NCBI GenBank assembly: GCA_029204225.1
Contig: CM055097.1
Location: forward strand, 67,858,801-67,922,800
Direction of reading: 5' to 3'
Source: Diphasiastrum complanatum
Taxonomy: Eukaryota; Streptophyta; Lycopodiopsida; Lycopodiales; Lycopodiaceae
Length of the DNA: 64,000 nucleotides
In this document: positions 13,301-26,700 of the stretch, piece by piece
Layout of the letters: each line of letters begins with the position of its first letter
Position numbering within the stretch: the stretch's first letter is position 1
Notes under the pieces: model-generated
What the model was told of the DNA's origin: nothing
Database searches by the model: none
The model's input: the letters and a program-made list of their open reading frames with translations, nothing else
Position numbers and translations under genes: made by a program

Positions 13301-16300
13301 GATAAGCCCACACACATATGCCATGACTCGTCTATTGGTCTAGGTTCCTAGATCAATCAATTTCTTCTTGTGATATGTTACTTTTGCAACGCAGTAAACA
13401 TATCAAACAAAAACAAAAGCACATATACTTATAGTGAACCCCCACATACTAAGCTGCCATGATCAAAGGTCCTGGAGGCACATCGGGCTCACCTTGAAGT
13501 GAATGGATTCTACCATCACGTTGGAACTCGTGCATATGAGTACCCCAAGCGATGTAGAGCTTTCATGCTACGTGCCAATATATCCCCAGTATCTAACTCA
13601 AAATGGTTAATGGCATACCCACAACCCTTAAACCTCCCCCAACAATATCCTTTCCATCAGCCCCCACGACTGTGTACTAGTACAGGGATGACGTTATAGG
13701 AGGACCTAGTGTCAAATAAAACACACACATTCTTACCTAACAATTGTCCAATCATAATAATCAAGAAGTACTTGGAAATTGATACATGTGTTGCATCATT
13801 TTAAACAATTGTGGCAAAAGAAATAACATCAACCTTAACTGATCATTAACACTTTCACAAATGAAGAGTACTTCCTTGGAGTTCATTCTGCTCCAGCTCT
13901 TCAATAGCCATAGGTGCTTGTGCTTGCTTCACTAGCAAAGTGTATGAAGACCACATTGGAGTCCGTGGACATTCCTTCCACATGCATCCTACCAAGTAAC
14001 CAAAGCAAAACTTTCTCATTTGGAACACCCTTGATTTCCTAGTTACTAGGCAATTTACGGAAAAAAATTTGATGTTTTGGAAAAATCGATGCATTTCAAG
14101 TCTGATGCATGCTGGATGTTTAAGTTCGGAATGGAATGGAACCTGTGAAACTGAATGATTGAGAAATCGTTCTATCTCTAAGTGCTTGATTAGGTGGACA
14201 GGTCGGACTGAGGATGATGATTCGTGGGAAACGGTTGAAAGCATAAAGACGAAATTCCCTCGATTCCACTTTTGAGGACAAAAGTAGTTCAAGGGGGGAA
14301 GAATGTTACGTCCATGTCCAATATGTGGGATTCGGAATAATTCCTGACATGGATAGCCGGTACTCCAGTGTATAAGATTATTAGTTACGCCACGTCATTC
14401 CGAGCTTGGCCAGTAATGTAATTAATAATCTTATGAGGGCCCAGGAGCTCCAATGGGACCTATGAAGCTTTTGCATGGGGATTGACAGCTTTTATGCAAG
14501 AATAGGAGGTCAAATGCTTTTGATAGGAAAAGAGGAGTCCTAGAGGAAATATTTTCTAGCTTTTGGAGAGTATAACTCTTGTAGGAACTCGCCCATCTCC
14601 TCATTGTGATTTCTGATTTCAGAAGCCAGGATCCCCTCCTCTCTTGCATTTAGTCACCTTGGCTTGGGGGTGAAGTGGTAGACGGTAGCTCTGAACTGGA
14701 TATCAGACAATTAGCAAATAAATTCAGAACTGGTCAGATGATTGGTGGGAATCAGCATCATTGTGGGTGGAAATCCGAATTGGTCATGGAGCGGAGATCT
14801 GAAAACTTGATATGCAATCTTGTAGCCACCACTTAGGCTTTTCCAATGCTCTAAAAATCAGCCAAATATAGTAACTGTAGCAGAATCAAACAGGTCAGGC
14901 AGGGTCGGAATGGACTGAAATAAAATCAATATCAGACAGAAGTAAAGCTTGGTTCAGAACTGAATGTAGGCAGAGATCAAAAAAGTTTCAGGGTGGGATC
15001 AATTTTGGATGGGGCTGTAAACTCGATTATCAGTAGGGGACAGAATGAAGATTTCAATAGGGAAAAGCTTGATTTTCAGCAAGGAAACTCGATTTTGGAC
15101 AGGGCTGTAAAACTCGATTTTCATCAGTAAAACAAGGTTTATTTGCAGCAGTGCTAAACAGATTCAGAACAGGGAAAGAAAATCGATTCTCAGCAAGGGA
15201 CAAAACTCGGATTTCCATCAATAGAACCTCGATTTTCAGAAATGGCCTAACTCAATTTTCAGCAATCTGAAGCTTCCTATCAACGATGGTCCAACTAGCA
15301 TAATTGTGTCCAGCCCTTGCGCTCTGATACCAAATATCAGACTCCAATCTGAAACTTTACTCTAAACCTAGCACATCAAGTATACATAGATCTCGAGGTT
15401 CGATCCTCGTGGATTTCCCTGCATGTACAGAACATCAAAAAGCATAAAACCTGGTGGAGTTGGCTGCCTTGTCTCCTCCCAACCTTTGCTGCATAGATTA
15501 TGATGAGGAATCCATGCTGCAGACACACTATCACCTACCCTAGCCACTTTGCTCAATCGAGCAATTGTCTTTGGCTTCCCTTCCTCCTGGTGTACCAACA
15601 TTATCCATCCCATTCATAAAACTGGTGACCCCATGGAAACTGGTAATTATCACACCATTATAATTGGGCATATCATTGCTAAGTCATACGGCACCATCCT
15701 CCAGTCAGCAGTCAGTTCTGAGGCAGAGTCTAGGAGATTACATGCATTGGGCCAGGCGGATTTCAGGGCACAATACTCTACCACAGATCATATCTTCACC
15801 CTTCGGGCCATTATTGAGGAGGCTAGACACAGGAAAGATCGGGTCTACAGTTGTTTTGTTGACTTCAAGAAAGCCTTTGACTATGTTCCATGATCCCTTC
15901 TCATTCAGCGTCTACGTGATCTTGGTTTCTCTACTGACAAGATCTTGGCAGTATCTGGAGCACTATTGGCGTGAAACAGGGTTGTTCTCTATCTTCAACC
16001 TTGTTTGGACTATATATCGACGAGCTTGAGAAAGTGATTGAGGGCTTGGGAGTATCTTGATTGCTATACTTTTATATGCACATGACGTGGTTCTCTTATC
16101 TTCTACCAGAGAGGGATTACAACGACAGCTAGACAGTCTCTATGCTTTCTGCAGTAGATGGGGATTGGGGGTTAACATATTGAAAACCAAAGTTATGGTT
16201 TTCAATACATCGAGAGCTTTTATGCAGCGCCAGGAACTCATCTTTGATAGGCAGCCCTTGGAGGTTGTATCTTCTTGCACTTACCTTAGTATGCTTTTTA

Positions 16301-17735
16301 CAGGTCCTATCTTTGGCATGCGACAGGCAGCTTCCGCCAGACTTGGGAAGGGTCACGCCTCCCCTGTACAGTTAGAGCGTTTCTATTTCAGACGGTTTAT
16401 TCCGGATGCCCCGAGTAAATGTCAGCTCTTTAATACTCTCGTTACCCCCACAGCCCTATATGTAGCAGAGGTATGGTGTACGGGTCTTACATCATCTGAT
16501 TGGGCCAGTATTTCACGACTGAAGGTTCTCATACTATCTCGGATGATATGGGCTAAGCCCTTTGTCCCACATCAAATTATACTGATAGAGTTCACAGTTC
16601 CAGCCATACAGTTATTCGCCATCTTCCAGCTTATCCTATATATTCAGCGTATCATGATGCTACCCACAGATGAGCAGACGGTAGCACCTTTCTAACTTGG
16701 GGCATCGACTATCATGGTTTTCTCAGGCCTTCCAAATACTAGATACACTTGGCATTTCTATCACAGACCTTCCATCGGGCACCCATGAGTATATCAGACG
16801 CTTTCTCTATAGAGCATATCTGAGCCGGACATGGCAGGGACAGCTCGGGGTCAAACCCGACTATTACAGGACACACTTTCTAGAGCTAGATACAGTGGGA
16901 TTTCCAGTTCTGCCACACTATCTCACCTCAGGACTATCTCATGGGCTCCGGTTTCTGCTGGGCCAGTTTCAAGTATCTTCATATCAGTTGGTGATTAAAA
17001 CTAGGCGCTTCCAGGGTACCCCGTGAGAGGAGCAGCTTTGCCAGTTGTGTTCAATATCTATGGTCGAGTCAGAGGAGCATTTCCTATTCATATGTCCAGT
17101 TTACTATGAGATCAGAGGGCCATATCATTGCCTTTTTCGTCAAACACCAGTTACACTACGGCCCCTTATCTCATACGAGGACCCCCGATGTGTGGCACTT
17201 ATGATACGTGAGATGTCCCTCCTGCGACAAGACCTATGTCAGACAGCTCAGCATCCTTATCCAGACACAAAGTCTCAAATTACATCCTTCTTCTCTCGAA
17301 GAAGATCGCGTTCTGATACAGACATGACTGACAACGATTGCGACGACATTCCTAGACCTAGGATACAGAGACGGCGCACCACCCAGCCTCAGGCGACCAC
17401 GTCACACCAGACCTCCTACACATAGACGCACTATACATGCTCATGCTCATAGACGACGCCAGCGGGCTCCAGCGCTTCCTCATGTTGCAGCTCGCATTAC
17501 ATCCTTCTACAGCATCAGCACAAACCTGACATCTTGACATGGATACATATGATAATTATGCACAGGTATTCTCATTTATGTATTTATCTTAGTTTGTACT
17601 AGATGTTTTCTTTATTACAGCTTTGGAGACGTTTTAGACGCTCTCATGGTTACCACATACTTGACATGTTCTTCTTTTGTCTTATATGCCTTTTGGCATG
17701 GAAAAGACATTAATAAAGCTTTCTTCTTTCTTCTC

Positions 17736-17816
<81 letters not shown>

Positions 17817-20800
17817 ACAAGTGTCCTAATTGTAGATACAAATGTATGCGTAGATCGCTAGATCTCTAGATAGATTTAGTGGATCAATTTGGGGATCCAT
17901 AGACACTATTGAGATTATAGATTGCCCTGTGCTTTATGCAGAAACAGGATCATCCTATTTGAGATAAACGAGTATCCTGATCATAGATAGAAATGTGTGT
18001 TTAGATAGCTAGATTTGTAGATGGATTTAGGGATCCAGAAAAAGAAATGCAGTGCACAGCTGGAATCTAATTAGGGGTCTAGCTACATCTTAGTAATATG
18101 TCAATAGACATAGGGATCCATGGATCGATTCATAGCAGAAATTTAGGGAATCAATTTTGATTCTGCGGCTACAATTTTGCTGCAGCCTGTCACGGGCCGG
18201 GGGGAATGCAATTTTGAAAAATCTCAAAACAAAAATAATACTTTCTAGAGTAAAAGAATACGTACGTAAGATGTACAGAACATTTCTCCATACGTGCTCA
18301 TATCGTATGCTACCGAACTATGGTCAACTGGTCATCAGTTCTAATAGTGAATGTGTTCTTGAATGCCTGAAACTTCTATTTATTCAAACATTAGATGGGA
18401 AAGTATGTGAAGGATGTATAATGGGAGAACAACAAAGGGAGAGATTTTTGAAGAGCGGTGCACAAAGAGCACATGGTATTCTGGAACTTGTCCACACAGA
18501 TGTTTGCAGTCCTACATAGACGAGATCGATTGGGAGTGCATATCACTTCATTACATATGTTGATGATTTTAGCAAGGAGTCAGAGTTCTATTTTATGTCT
18601 TATGAGTTAGCATTGTTTCTTGTTTTTTGAATCTCAAAACTTTGGTAGAAAAGAAAACTGGTTATAATATCAAAATACTTAGATTTGACTGCAAATAACA
18701 CACTTTCTGCCCGACAAGGTGCAGAATATTTTGACTGAATATAATATGACATCGTAAATTGGCTTGGCTATATTGAATATTTTGGTGACTTATAAGACCA
18801 CCTTAATAAATTTTGAATGAGAACAAGAATAGTAGATCTCTTGAGAAAATTTGTGACACAAATAAAAAAAAAAGAGCATGGCAAACATTGTATGCCCATA
18901 TTTGTGCACGTGATAGAGGTTTTGTCATTCGACTGTGAAGGTATGAAAGCCACCCTACTACAATCAAGGACAACATACATGTCAGCAACACAAAAAAGTG
19001 ACACCATACCCTATCATCTATGATCCTGCCAATAAACTTGCAGAGTCCAGACCTTGCAAATTGTTCCGCAAAGTTACAAAAAATGGATTGAAGGTTCCCT
19101 TTTTGTAATGCAGCCAGACAATTACCAAAATCTAGGGTAGAAATTTAAAATGACAAAGGATGTCCCTTGATCAAGTATCTATCAGCACCAACTTGCAGAA
19201 AATCATGACGATAGAGAATTCAGCAAACAAACCTAGTTAGTAGTTGCTAAATCATGGATTTCAATTATTACCCTAAAGCTCCAAGTTCTAGGGCAGCTCG
19301 AAACTGTGGCGGTATTTCCATGAGGGCAGACAAGGCAAATAGAGCTTCCTTCTGAGCTACAGGCATGTGCTTTGCCATTATCTCTGAAAAATTCACAAAC
19401 TGCACAACCAAAAAAGAAAACACAATAACATATGCCAATTAGTAGACAAGTGGCTAAGCTTGATCTGACTGGTATGACTGATTAAAACCAAGTGGCATTA
19501 CAGTTACCTTTGCACTTAAATTAGAAACCATTATTCATATATATTAGACACACACACACACACAAAGAAAAAACAAATCTAAGTACAAATCTTTTATTTA
19601 CCATTAAGTAGTCCTATACTCACCTGAAAATTATCAAATCCACGAGCAGGTATATTGTCATCAAACTGCTGCATCATATCCCATGGACCATCACCTACTC
19701 CCACTAAGATAATAGATAAAGCATAATTGCTGGAAAACATGCACTCGCTAGTAAGACTAGAATAAACCAAGAATCGATAAATTTCAGCTTAAACCAATCC
19801 ATGCTTGGGATGTTAAATATCAGTTTTTAACTATTAGCATTTTCGTATAAAGAATGACTAGCTTAATTCTAGATTCACTGAAAATAATGATCTTCAGAAA
19901 CTAAACAACAATGTTACCTTGCAGTTACAATGGCATCTATCGTACTTTTCTCCTGTGAACTTAGTCTTCCAGCTTCAGTATCTACACTTCTGGTCACCTG
20001 GCATAAAGGGGAAACAACCAAGATGGAACAATTTGAGAATTGCCTGCCCATATTGACGAGATCACTCACAGGCAGAATGAGTTTTCCACAGAAAAGAATG
20101 AACTTGTCTTGGAGAGTGCAAAAGGAGGATCAGCTACAATCTCAAACAATCTTGAAGACACCTGGGCAGATCGGGATGGGCATCAGAACCTCTCCTCAAA
20201 AAAATGTGAGTTCTAATAAGGAGGACATCTTCGTGCTAAAAGAGAAAATTCTCTTCTTACAGCAGGACAGCCTCAGTTTACAAAATGGAGTACAGATGAG
20301 GAGGGCTCAAACGGAAGAAGTGAAGGGCAAATGGAAGAGCTAGAGAAGTCTGAAAAATGAAATGAATCCGCGTTAGTGACGGAGGTGGTCAAGCAGTGCA
20401 AGAACACATTTCTAAGTGACCAAATGAGAAAAACAATTAAAGAAATGGCCTCAATAGCAAGGGAGCAACAAGAAGCTAGACAACGAGCACTTAATCTCTG
20501 GTTTGTGAATGGGGCTTATGGAAGAAGCAAGCAAACATCTTAATGGAGCAGTCAGTGAAGCAGAAAATAGATCAGATGTGGTAGGGCACCAATAATCAAC
20601 CCGAAAAAAATTCCATAAAGGCACCACCTAGTCCCCTCTCCCAAGATAATACAAAATCAGCCTCGAAAAGTATTTTGATATCAAGTTATGAACCAAATCA
20701 TAATTTTAGCATCAATGAAGCTATAAACTGAAAATACATGAAGCAATTTAACGATCCCCCATGAAGAATGGCAAATACCATCACACATAATCAATGGCTA

Positions 20801-23670
20801 AAGCACTACAAACAATAGCAAAGGCAAGAGTTACTCCACAAGGAGCCCAAGCAGTACCAATAAGCTGAAAAATGAATATGCAATTGGCATGTTTACACCC
20901 AATAGAAACCCTAAAATAAAAGCTTCTAGGCACTTAGCTCACGGGAGGGAAAATAGTGCACCCTCCTCATAGGACCCCTACTCTAGAGCTTGGAAGCGAC
21001 CATTATTAGATAAATACCTACATAGTTATTAGTAAGGAAGATCATAATGCTTAATGAAACACAGTTAATTACAGCATAATTGTATGGAATCAAAAGCATC
21101 AAACCAATAAGATTTAATTCCAAAAATGTGCCCTAGATATCCAACCATTGCTATGATACCAACTTGCACACCCCAAGATCATTGATCCAAAGTCTAGGGT
21201 GTAATTAGTTGTTGACACACCACCCAACCAAAGGATTGACCCTAATCAACCCCCGAGCTTGGAGCTACCAAATCATCACCCTGAGTTGAGGTCCTAACTT
21301 CTAGCCGATGACATCTCATACAAACAATACCCATGCATGTAGACTGTCCAACAATTATGTGCATCAAGTACATAACAAGCATGTGCAAAGTAGATGGTCA
21401 ATTCCGACTTAAGAATCTCACCACAAGTTTAGAGCCTCCAAGTACCACTCACTAAGACCATCATGTGCTCTTTAGTTAGAAAATATCAAATGGGCTCCAT
21501 GAGATATAACAAGGCTGACCTAATGGTAAATTGATGCCTAGTGTGCAACAATATGCGAAAAGATGGCACGCACAATTTAGTGAGATGTAGATAAAATATA
21601 GGTCAATACTTACTATCAAAAACACAATTTTGTGATCGTACATGGATTCGGCATTACTTAATATCATGCATATTCTATTTGAAGTTGAAATAAATAACTT
21701 TTAGAAATAGTGACAAGCATAACTATGTCAAATATGTTTGCTCCAGCACCATCATAGTCTTCGTGCATTACCTCTATATTGTACTACATCTTTGCATTAG
21801 TTCATAAGAAATGGCAGCATCTTTAAAACATCACCGCGTTGGTGTTGAATACTTTCTTCATTTGATTAAATATCAGGAATAAGTGACAATCACAAACAGG
21901 TTTGTATGCATCTCTCTGACCAAAATGTGTTAAACATTGCTTGATTGCAAACTTGTTTATAATGACGTCTAGTAGTAGAAAATTGAAAGTATATCAAGTC
22001 CTCACTCATTTAGCTACATGAGGTTGTTGGACGCTTCAACTCTACAATCTTATACAATTCATAGTTCAGAAAAAAGTAAACTTTCAAAAATGCATCACAC
22101 TAGAGCTAATTTTCTTCCAAGGTAGGAAATAAGATGATTAGACATCTTCAAGGCAATTATACCTGACCGTCTGCGATTATCACAAGGACATGATATTGTC
22201 CACCACTGTCTTCTACAATTTGAATGGCGGCTTCAATTATTGGAGCAAAGGAAGTTGGTCCTGTCATGCTTAAAAAATGTTATCGAACAAGAAAATCCTC
22301 ATCTACGACAAGGGTTTTACCTTTCAATAATCAAAGAGTAATTGCCCTCATCTTCTTAGGGGATGATTATGGAGAAATACTCGGGATCAGGCTACACATA
22401 TGTCAAACATTGAACTTTATTCTACACATAAACAAAAATCAAACAAGTTGAGAGTTTAGAATTTTAAACTTACTAAAGTTGATTGTTGTTGAAAAATAAT
22501 AGGATGGCTCAAATAGACGTAGATAAGTTAGAAAATCTCGTGTTTTCAATATGTGATGGTTCTCATCTCCTCCAACACCATAGTTCAATGAAGCAAGCAT
22601 GGTATTTCTCTAATTCCAAAGAGCACACCTTATTTTTCTAATTCCAAAGAGTTATTTTGGAAAATCGTTAAGAAAATAAATAAGGTTCCTTATAAGTAAG
22701 CTAGAGCTACCTCTGGACAACAAAAGAGTCCACCAAATTTTCTTTGTTTCTCATCTCAATTGGCTTTTACATGATTAAGATGATTTGTTACTTGCTAGTA
22801 TTTATCTATCGATGTTAAGTCTAAGATGGTGCTTAAACATAATAATAAAGCTAGACAGCCTTGATAGAGTTTGCCTACAAAGGCTTAGACAATCAAGCCT
22901 CGCATGGATAGCGTGAAATTATTGTATTGCATTCCCGCTCACATCTAGTTCTCAAGTACAAGCACAACAAATATGCATGCATGATGTTACCTTAGATTTC
23001 ATCCATTTATACATAGATCAGTGTGCTTAATAACTATAACTCTTTTGATAAAGGGTAAACTTAGCTATGAAGAAGGCTAGCACTAAAAAGCAAAACCTTC
23101 CCTGTTCAAAGGTAGGAAAAAATGGATATCATCACTTGAGCTTGCTTAAAGCTGAGCTAAACCTCAGAGCTAGCTACAAATATTGTTCTTTTTCAAAGGC
23201 AAGGGAAGGTAATCCATGAAGTAACCAGGATACCAAACGCGATAGAAAGAAAGAAAGAAAGCTTTATTAATGTCTTTTGAGCACCCGTGGGTGCATAAGA
23301 CCAAAAAGAAAATATGTACAAGCAACAGTGGGAGCATCATCCATAGGAGGACGTGGCTGTAAAATGCTATAAACTAGCTATGAATAAAAGTAGAACAAAG
23401 CAAAAGTGAAATAAGCCCACAACCTAGGCCAGGTATAACAGAAAGTACCAATGCCCAATACCCAGGGCTAGGTGGAGAATAAGTACATATCAGCGAAAGT
23501 AAGTGTGAAGTGTCTGTTGAGTGGAGCGTACAGTGGGCCCGGATGGAGGCAAGTGGCGACTACATCTGGGCTTTTTCCGCGGTGGCACAGGGATAGGAAT
23601 CTCATCATCAGAGTCATCAACATGTGCTCGAGTCCAAAAGAAACCAGTGTGAGGCAGCTGCTGGGAGTCT

Positions 23671-23701
<31 letters not shown>

Positions 23702-26700
23702 ACGATTCACGTTCCACCCCGTCGTAGGACCTAATCCGGGTCCACCCACCGTGCCCTGGCCTGTGACCGAATCAAGCTGGATCCGACCTCCCTCCCAGAC
23801 GGTGTCCCATACCACCGCCTAGGCTCTCAGCCATCTCCTGCCTCACGCTAGCAAATATCCTAGCCGTGCACACGCTCTCCATCCACCTCCTCCTAGGTAG
23901 ACAGAATGGATGGCAAATGAGTCCTCCTCCCCTTGTATACCTCCAAGGAGAGAGACTCCAAGCCATGTGCACACCTAGATCATGACACGTGGCAATCATG
24001 CAGGTTCACGAGTCACCAGTCAAGTCAACGGGCCCAGTCATCGTCCAGTCTCAAGTTTGGGTTCGGGACCCAAGGGAGTTGGGTCCCTAACATTCCCTCT
24101 TCCTTAAAAAATTCCTTATCTAAGGAAGGAATCCAGGGAATCTCAGTTTAAGGTCATGTTCCTTCTCCCAAGTATCATTGTCCTTGGAACTTCCTTTCCA
24201 ACGAACCAAGTACTCAGTTACCTGATGGTTCCTGAGCCCACGTTGACGTACATCAACAATGGCCTGTGGTTCTGTAGGTACAAAGGATGATAGGTCCTCC
24301 AGCTGAATTAAGTCCTCCTGAGGCATCAAGTCATCCTTTCCACCAAGTCGTTCCTTCAAACGACTAATGTGAAAAACTGGATGTACCTTAACACCTTGAG
24401 GAAGTTCCAGCTGGTACGCATTCTGATGGAGTTTCTTTACTGTACGGAATGGCCCTGCATAACGGGGTGACAACTTAGGACATTTTCCAGTCCTTAGTAC
24501 CTTAGAATCTTTTGGAATTCTAAGATATACCCAAGCCCCTTCCTCGTAGACCCTAGGTTGTCGCTTTTGATTAGCGTAAAACTGGGCTCTATCCTGAGCC
24601 ATTTTTACGTTTTCGCGAGCAACAAGCAACATTTCTTGCATATCATGCAGGAAATCTACTGTTGCCTTAACCTTGAGGCCCTTGAGGCCCACCGAAATGG
24701 GAGCTAGGGCTGGAAACCATACATCAGAGAAAATGGACTAAAACCCGTCGTTGAGTGCTTTGCGCTATTATACGCAAACTCAATCATTGGAAGGTACCTT
24801 TCGCAATCCCATGTCTTATGGAAACATATGCTCGACATATCTTCCATAGACTGGTTTGTCCTCTCTGTCTGACCATCCGATTCAGGATGATCTGATGACC
24901 CCAAACTTAAGGTGGTCTCTAATTTCTCAAAGACCGCTTGCCAGAATTTGCCAGTGAACTTTGGATCTCAATCACTAACAATGTCATTCGGCAAACCAAA
25001 CAACCTGAACAACTTTTCCACGAAAAGTTGTGCAAGTTCAGAAGCTTTGACAGTTTGTTTGGTTGGTATGAACTGCGCAATTTTAGTTAACCTGTCAACT
25101 ATTACCCAAATGGCATCATTTTGCTTCCCCGTTCGAGGTAGCCCAACCACAAAGTCCATGGAAATACTTTCCCACTTTCTTTCGGGAATTTCCAAGGGCA
25201 TTAACAAACCATTTGCCTTAAGTCTTTCAGCTTTATTAACTTGGCATTGCGCACACTTGCGAACATATGCCTCCACTTGACTTTTTAAGTTTGGCTAGTA
25301 AAAGTTCCTTTTTACTAAGTCAAGCATCCTTTGAGTGCCAGGGTGCCCTGCACACGGGCTGTCATAACACTCATGCAAGATTTGGCCCCTTATATCATCA
25401 TATTCTGGCACACAAACTTTTCCATTCCGAAAAAGTAACCCATTCCTTATGGAATAGTCTCTTTGTATCTTGTCCTGAGGAGAAATCTTGGAATCCTCCA
25501 TTCCAAGCTCATTACTAGATCTAGAAGAACTTGCCAAGACGTCTAGCCAAATATGACCGAAGTACGTATCGGTCTTACACAAATCTCTTAAGGACAGATA
25601 CAACTCAGATTGGATCTCAGAAAAGCTTAACTGATTAACTTCTCCAATCCGATTTAAGGCATCCGCGACACTATTAGAAGCACCCTTCCGGTACTCAATG
25701 TCATAATGAAATTCTTGGAGCATCTCTGACCATCTGGCCTTACGACCCCTAAGGTCGACCGCATCGTTAATATACTTTAACACTTGATGGTCAGTAACTA
25801 TAGTAAACTGGGAGCCATACAAATAATGTCTCCAAACTTTCAGGGCGTGAATAAAAGCAAAAAGTTCCTTGTCATAGGTGGAATACCGAGCAAGGTCCAA
25901 CTTTTTGCTTTCAAAAGCTACTGGTCTACCATCCTGATATAGGACTGCGCCTATAGCATAGTCACTGGCATCCGTTTCAAGTACATACGGCTTGTTAGGA
26001 TCCACTATGTGTAAAACACGCACTGTAGTTACACAGTATTTGAGGTTCTCAAAACTCTGATTCAACTCTTTAATCCAAGTAACTGGAGGACTGAACTTAT
26101 TGTGCCGGCTAACTCTTTTAACCCCCCCTGAGGACATTCGTCAAGGCCAATGCAATTAATGCATAGTTCAAGATGAATCTATGAAAAACCCCATAAAGCC
26201 CAAAAAGGACTTAACCTCCCAGATGGTTTAGGGATAGGCCATTCACGTACTTGTCAAACTTTATTTGGGTCAATTTCCAACCCATGGTCCGAAATGATGT
26301 GACCAAGGTATAACAACCTTTTCTGGAAGAACACACATTTGGACTCCATGGCAAAACGCTTCTCCTGTCTAAGTAACTTTAAGATAGTCCTGAGATGCTC
26401 CTCATGCTCCTCTAAAGTCTTACTATAGATGAGAATATCATCTAAGTAGACTATTACGAACTTTCCCAGATATGGACGAAGAAGATCGTTCATCATCTGT
26501 TGGAAAGTTGTTGGAGCATTTGTCAAGCCAAATGGTAAAACCAGAAATCCATAATGGCCGTACCTAGTTCTAAACCCAGTTTTTTCAACATCCTCAATCT
26601 TTATGCGAATCTGATGATACCCGAATCTGAAATCGATTTTGGTGAAGTACTTTGCACCATGCAATCGATCAACCAGTTCATCCATTCGCGGCAAAGGATA

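Noticed and set aside
13855-14292. 145-residue minus-strand frame as a gene
   Set aside because: Part of it is antisense to the plus-strand chromodomain and polypurine tract; no independent motif.
15386-15410. T-arm-like CGAGG-TTCGAT-CCTCG, possible tRNA gene
   Set aside because: No D arm, anticodon arm or acceptor stem fits around it, and the other LTR copy at 10813-10990 has lost the arm. It is part of an LTR.
18817-19023. Small plus-strand frame after the copia integrase piece
   Set aside because: Does not continue the integrase core and shows no motif.
19930-20343. 137-residue plus-strand frame as a gene
   Set aside because: Its start overlaps RGLG exon 6 (19918-19997) on the opposite strand, and the rest has no recognisable motif; likely a chance frame in the intron.
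22163-22268. Alternative acceptor eight bases upstream for RGLG exon 5
   Set aside because: Using AG at 22269-22270 breaks the phase with the previous exon; the acceptor giving exon start 22260 restores the RLSGPTSF block.
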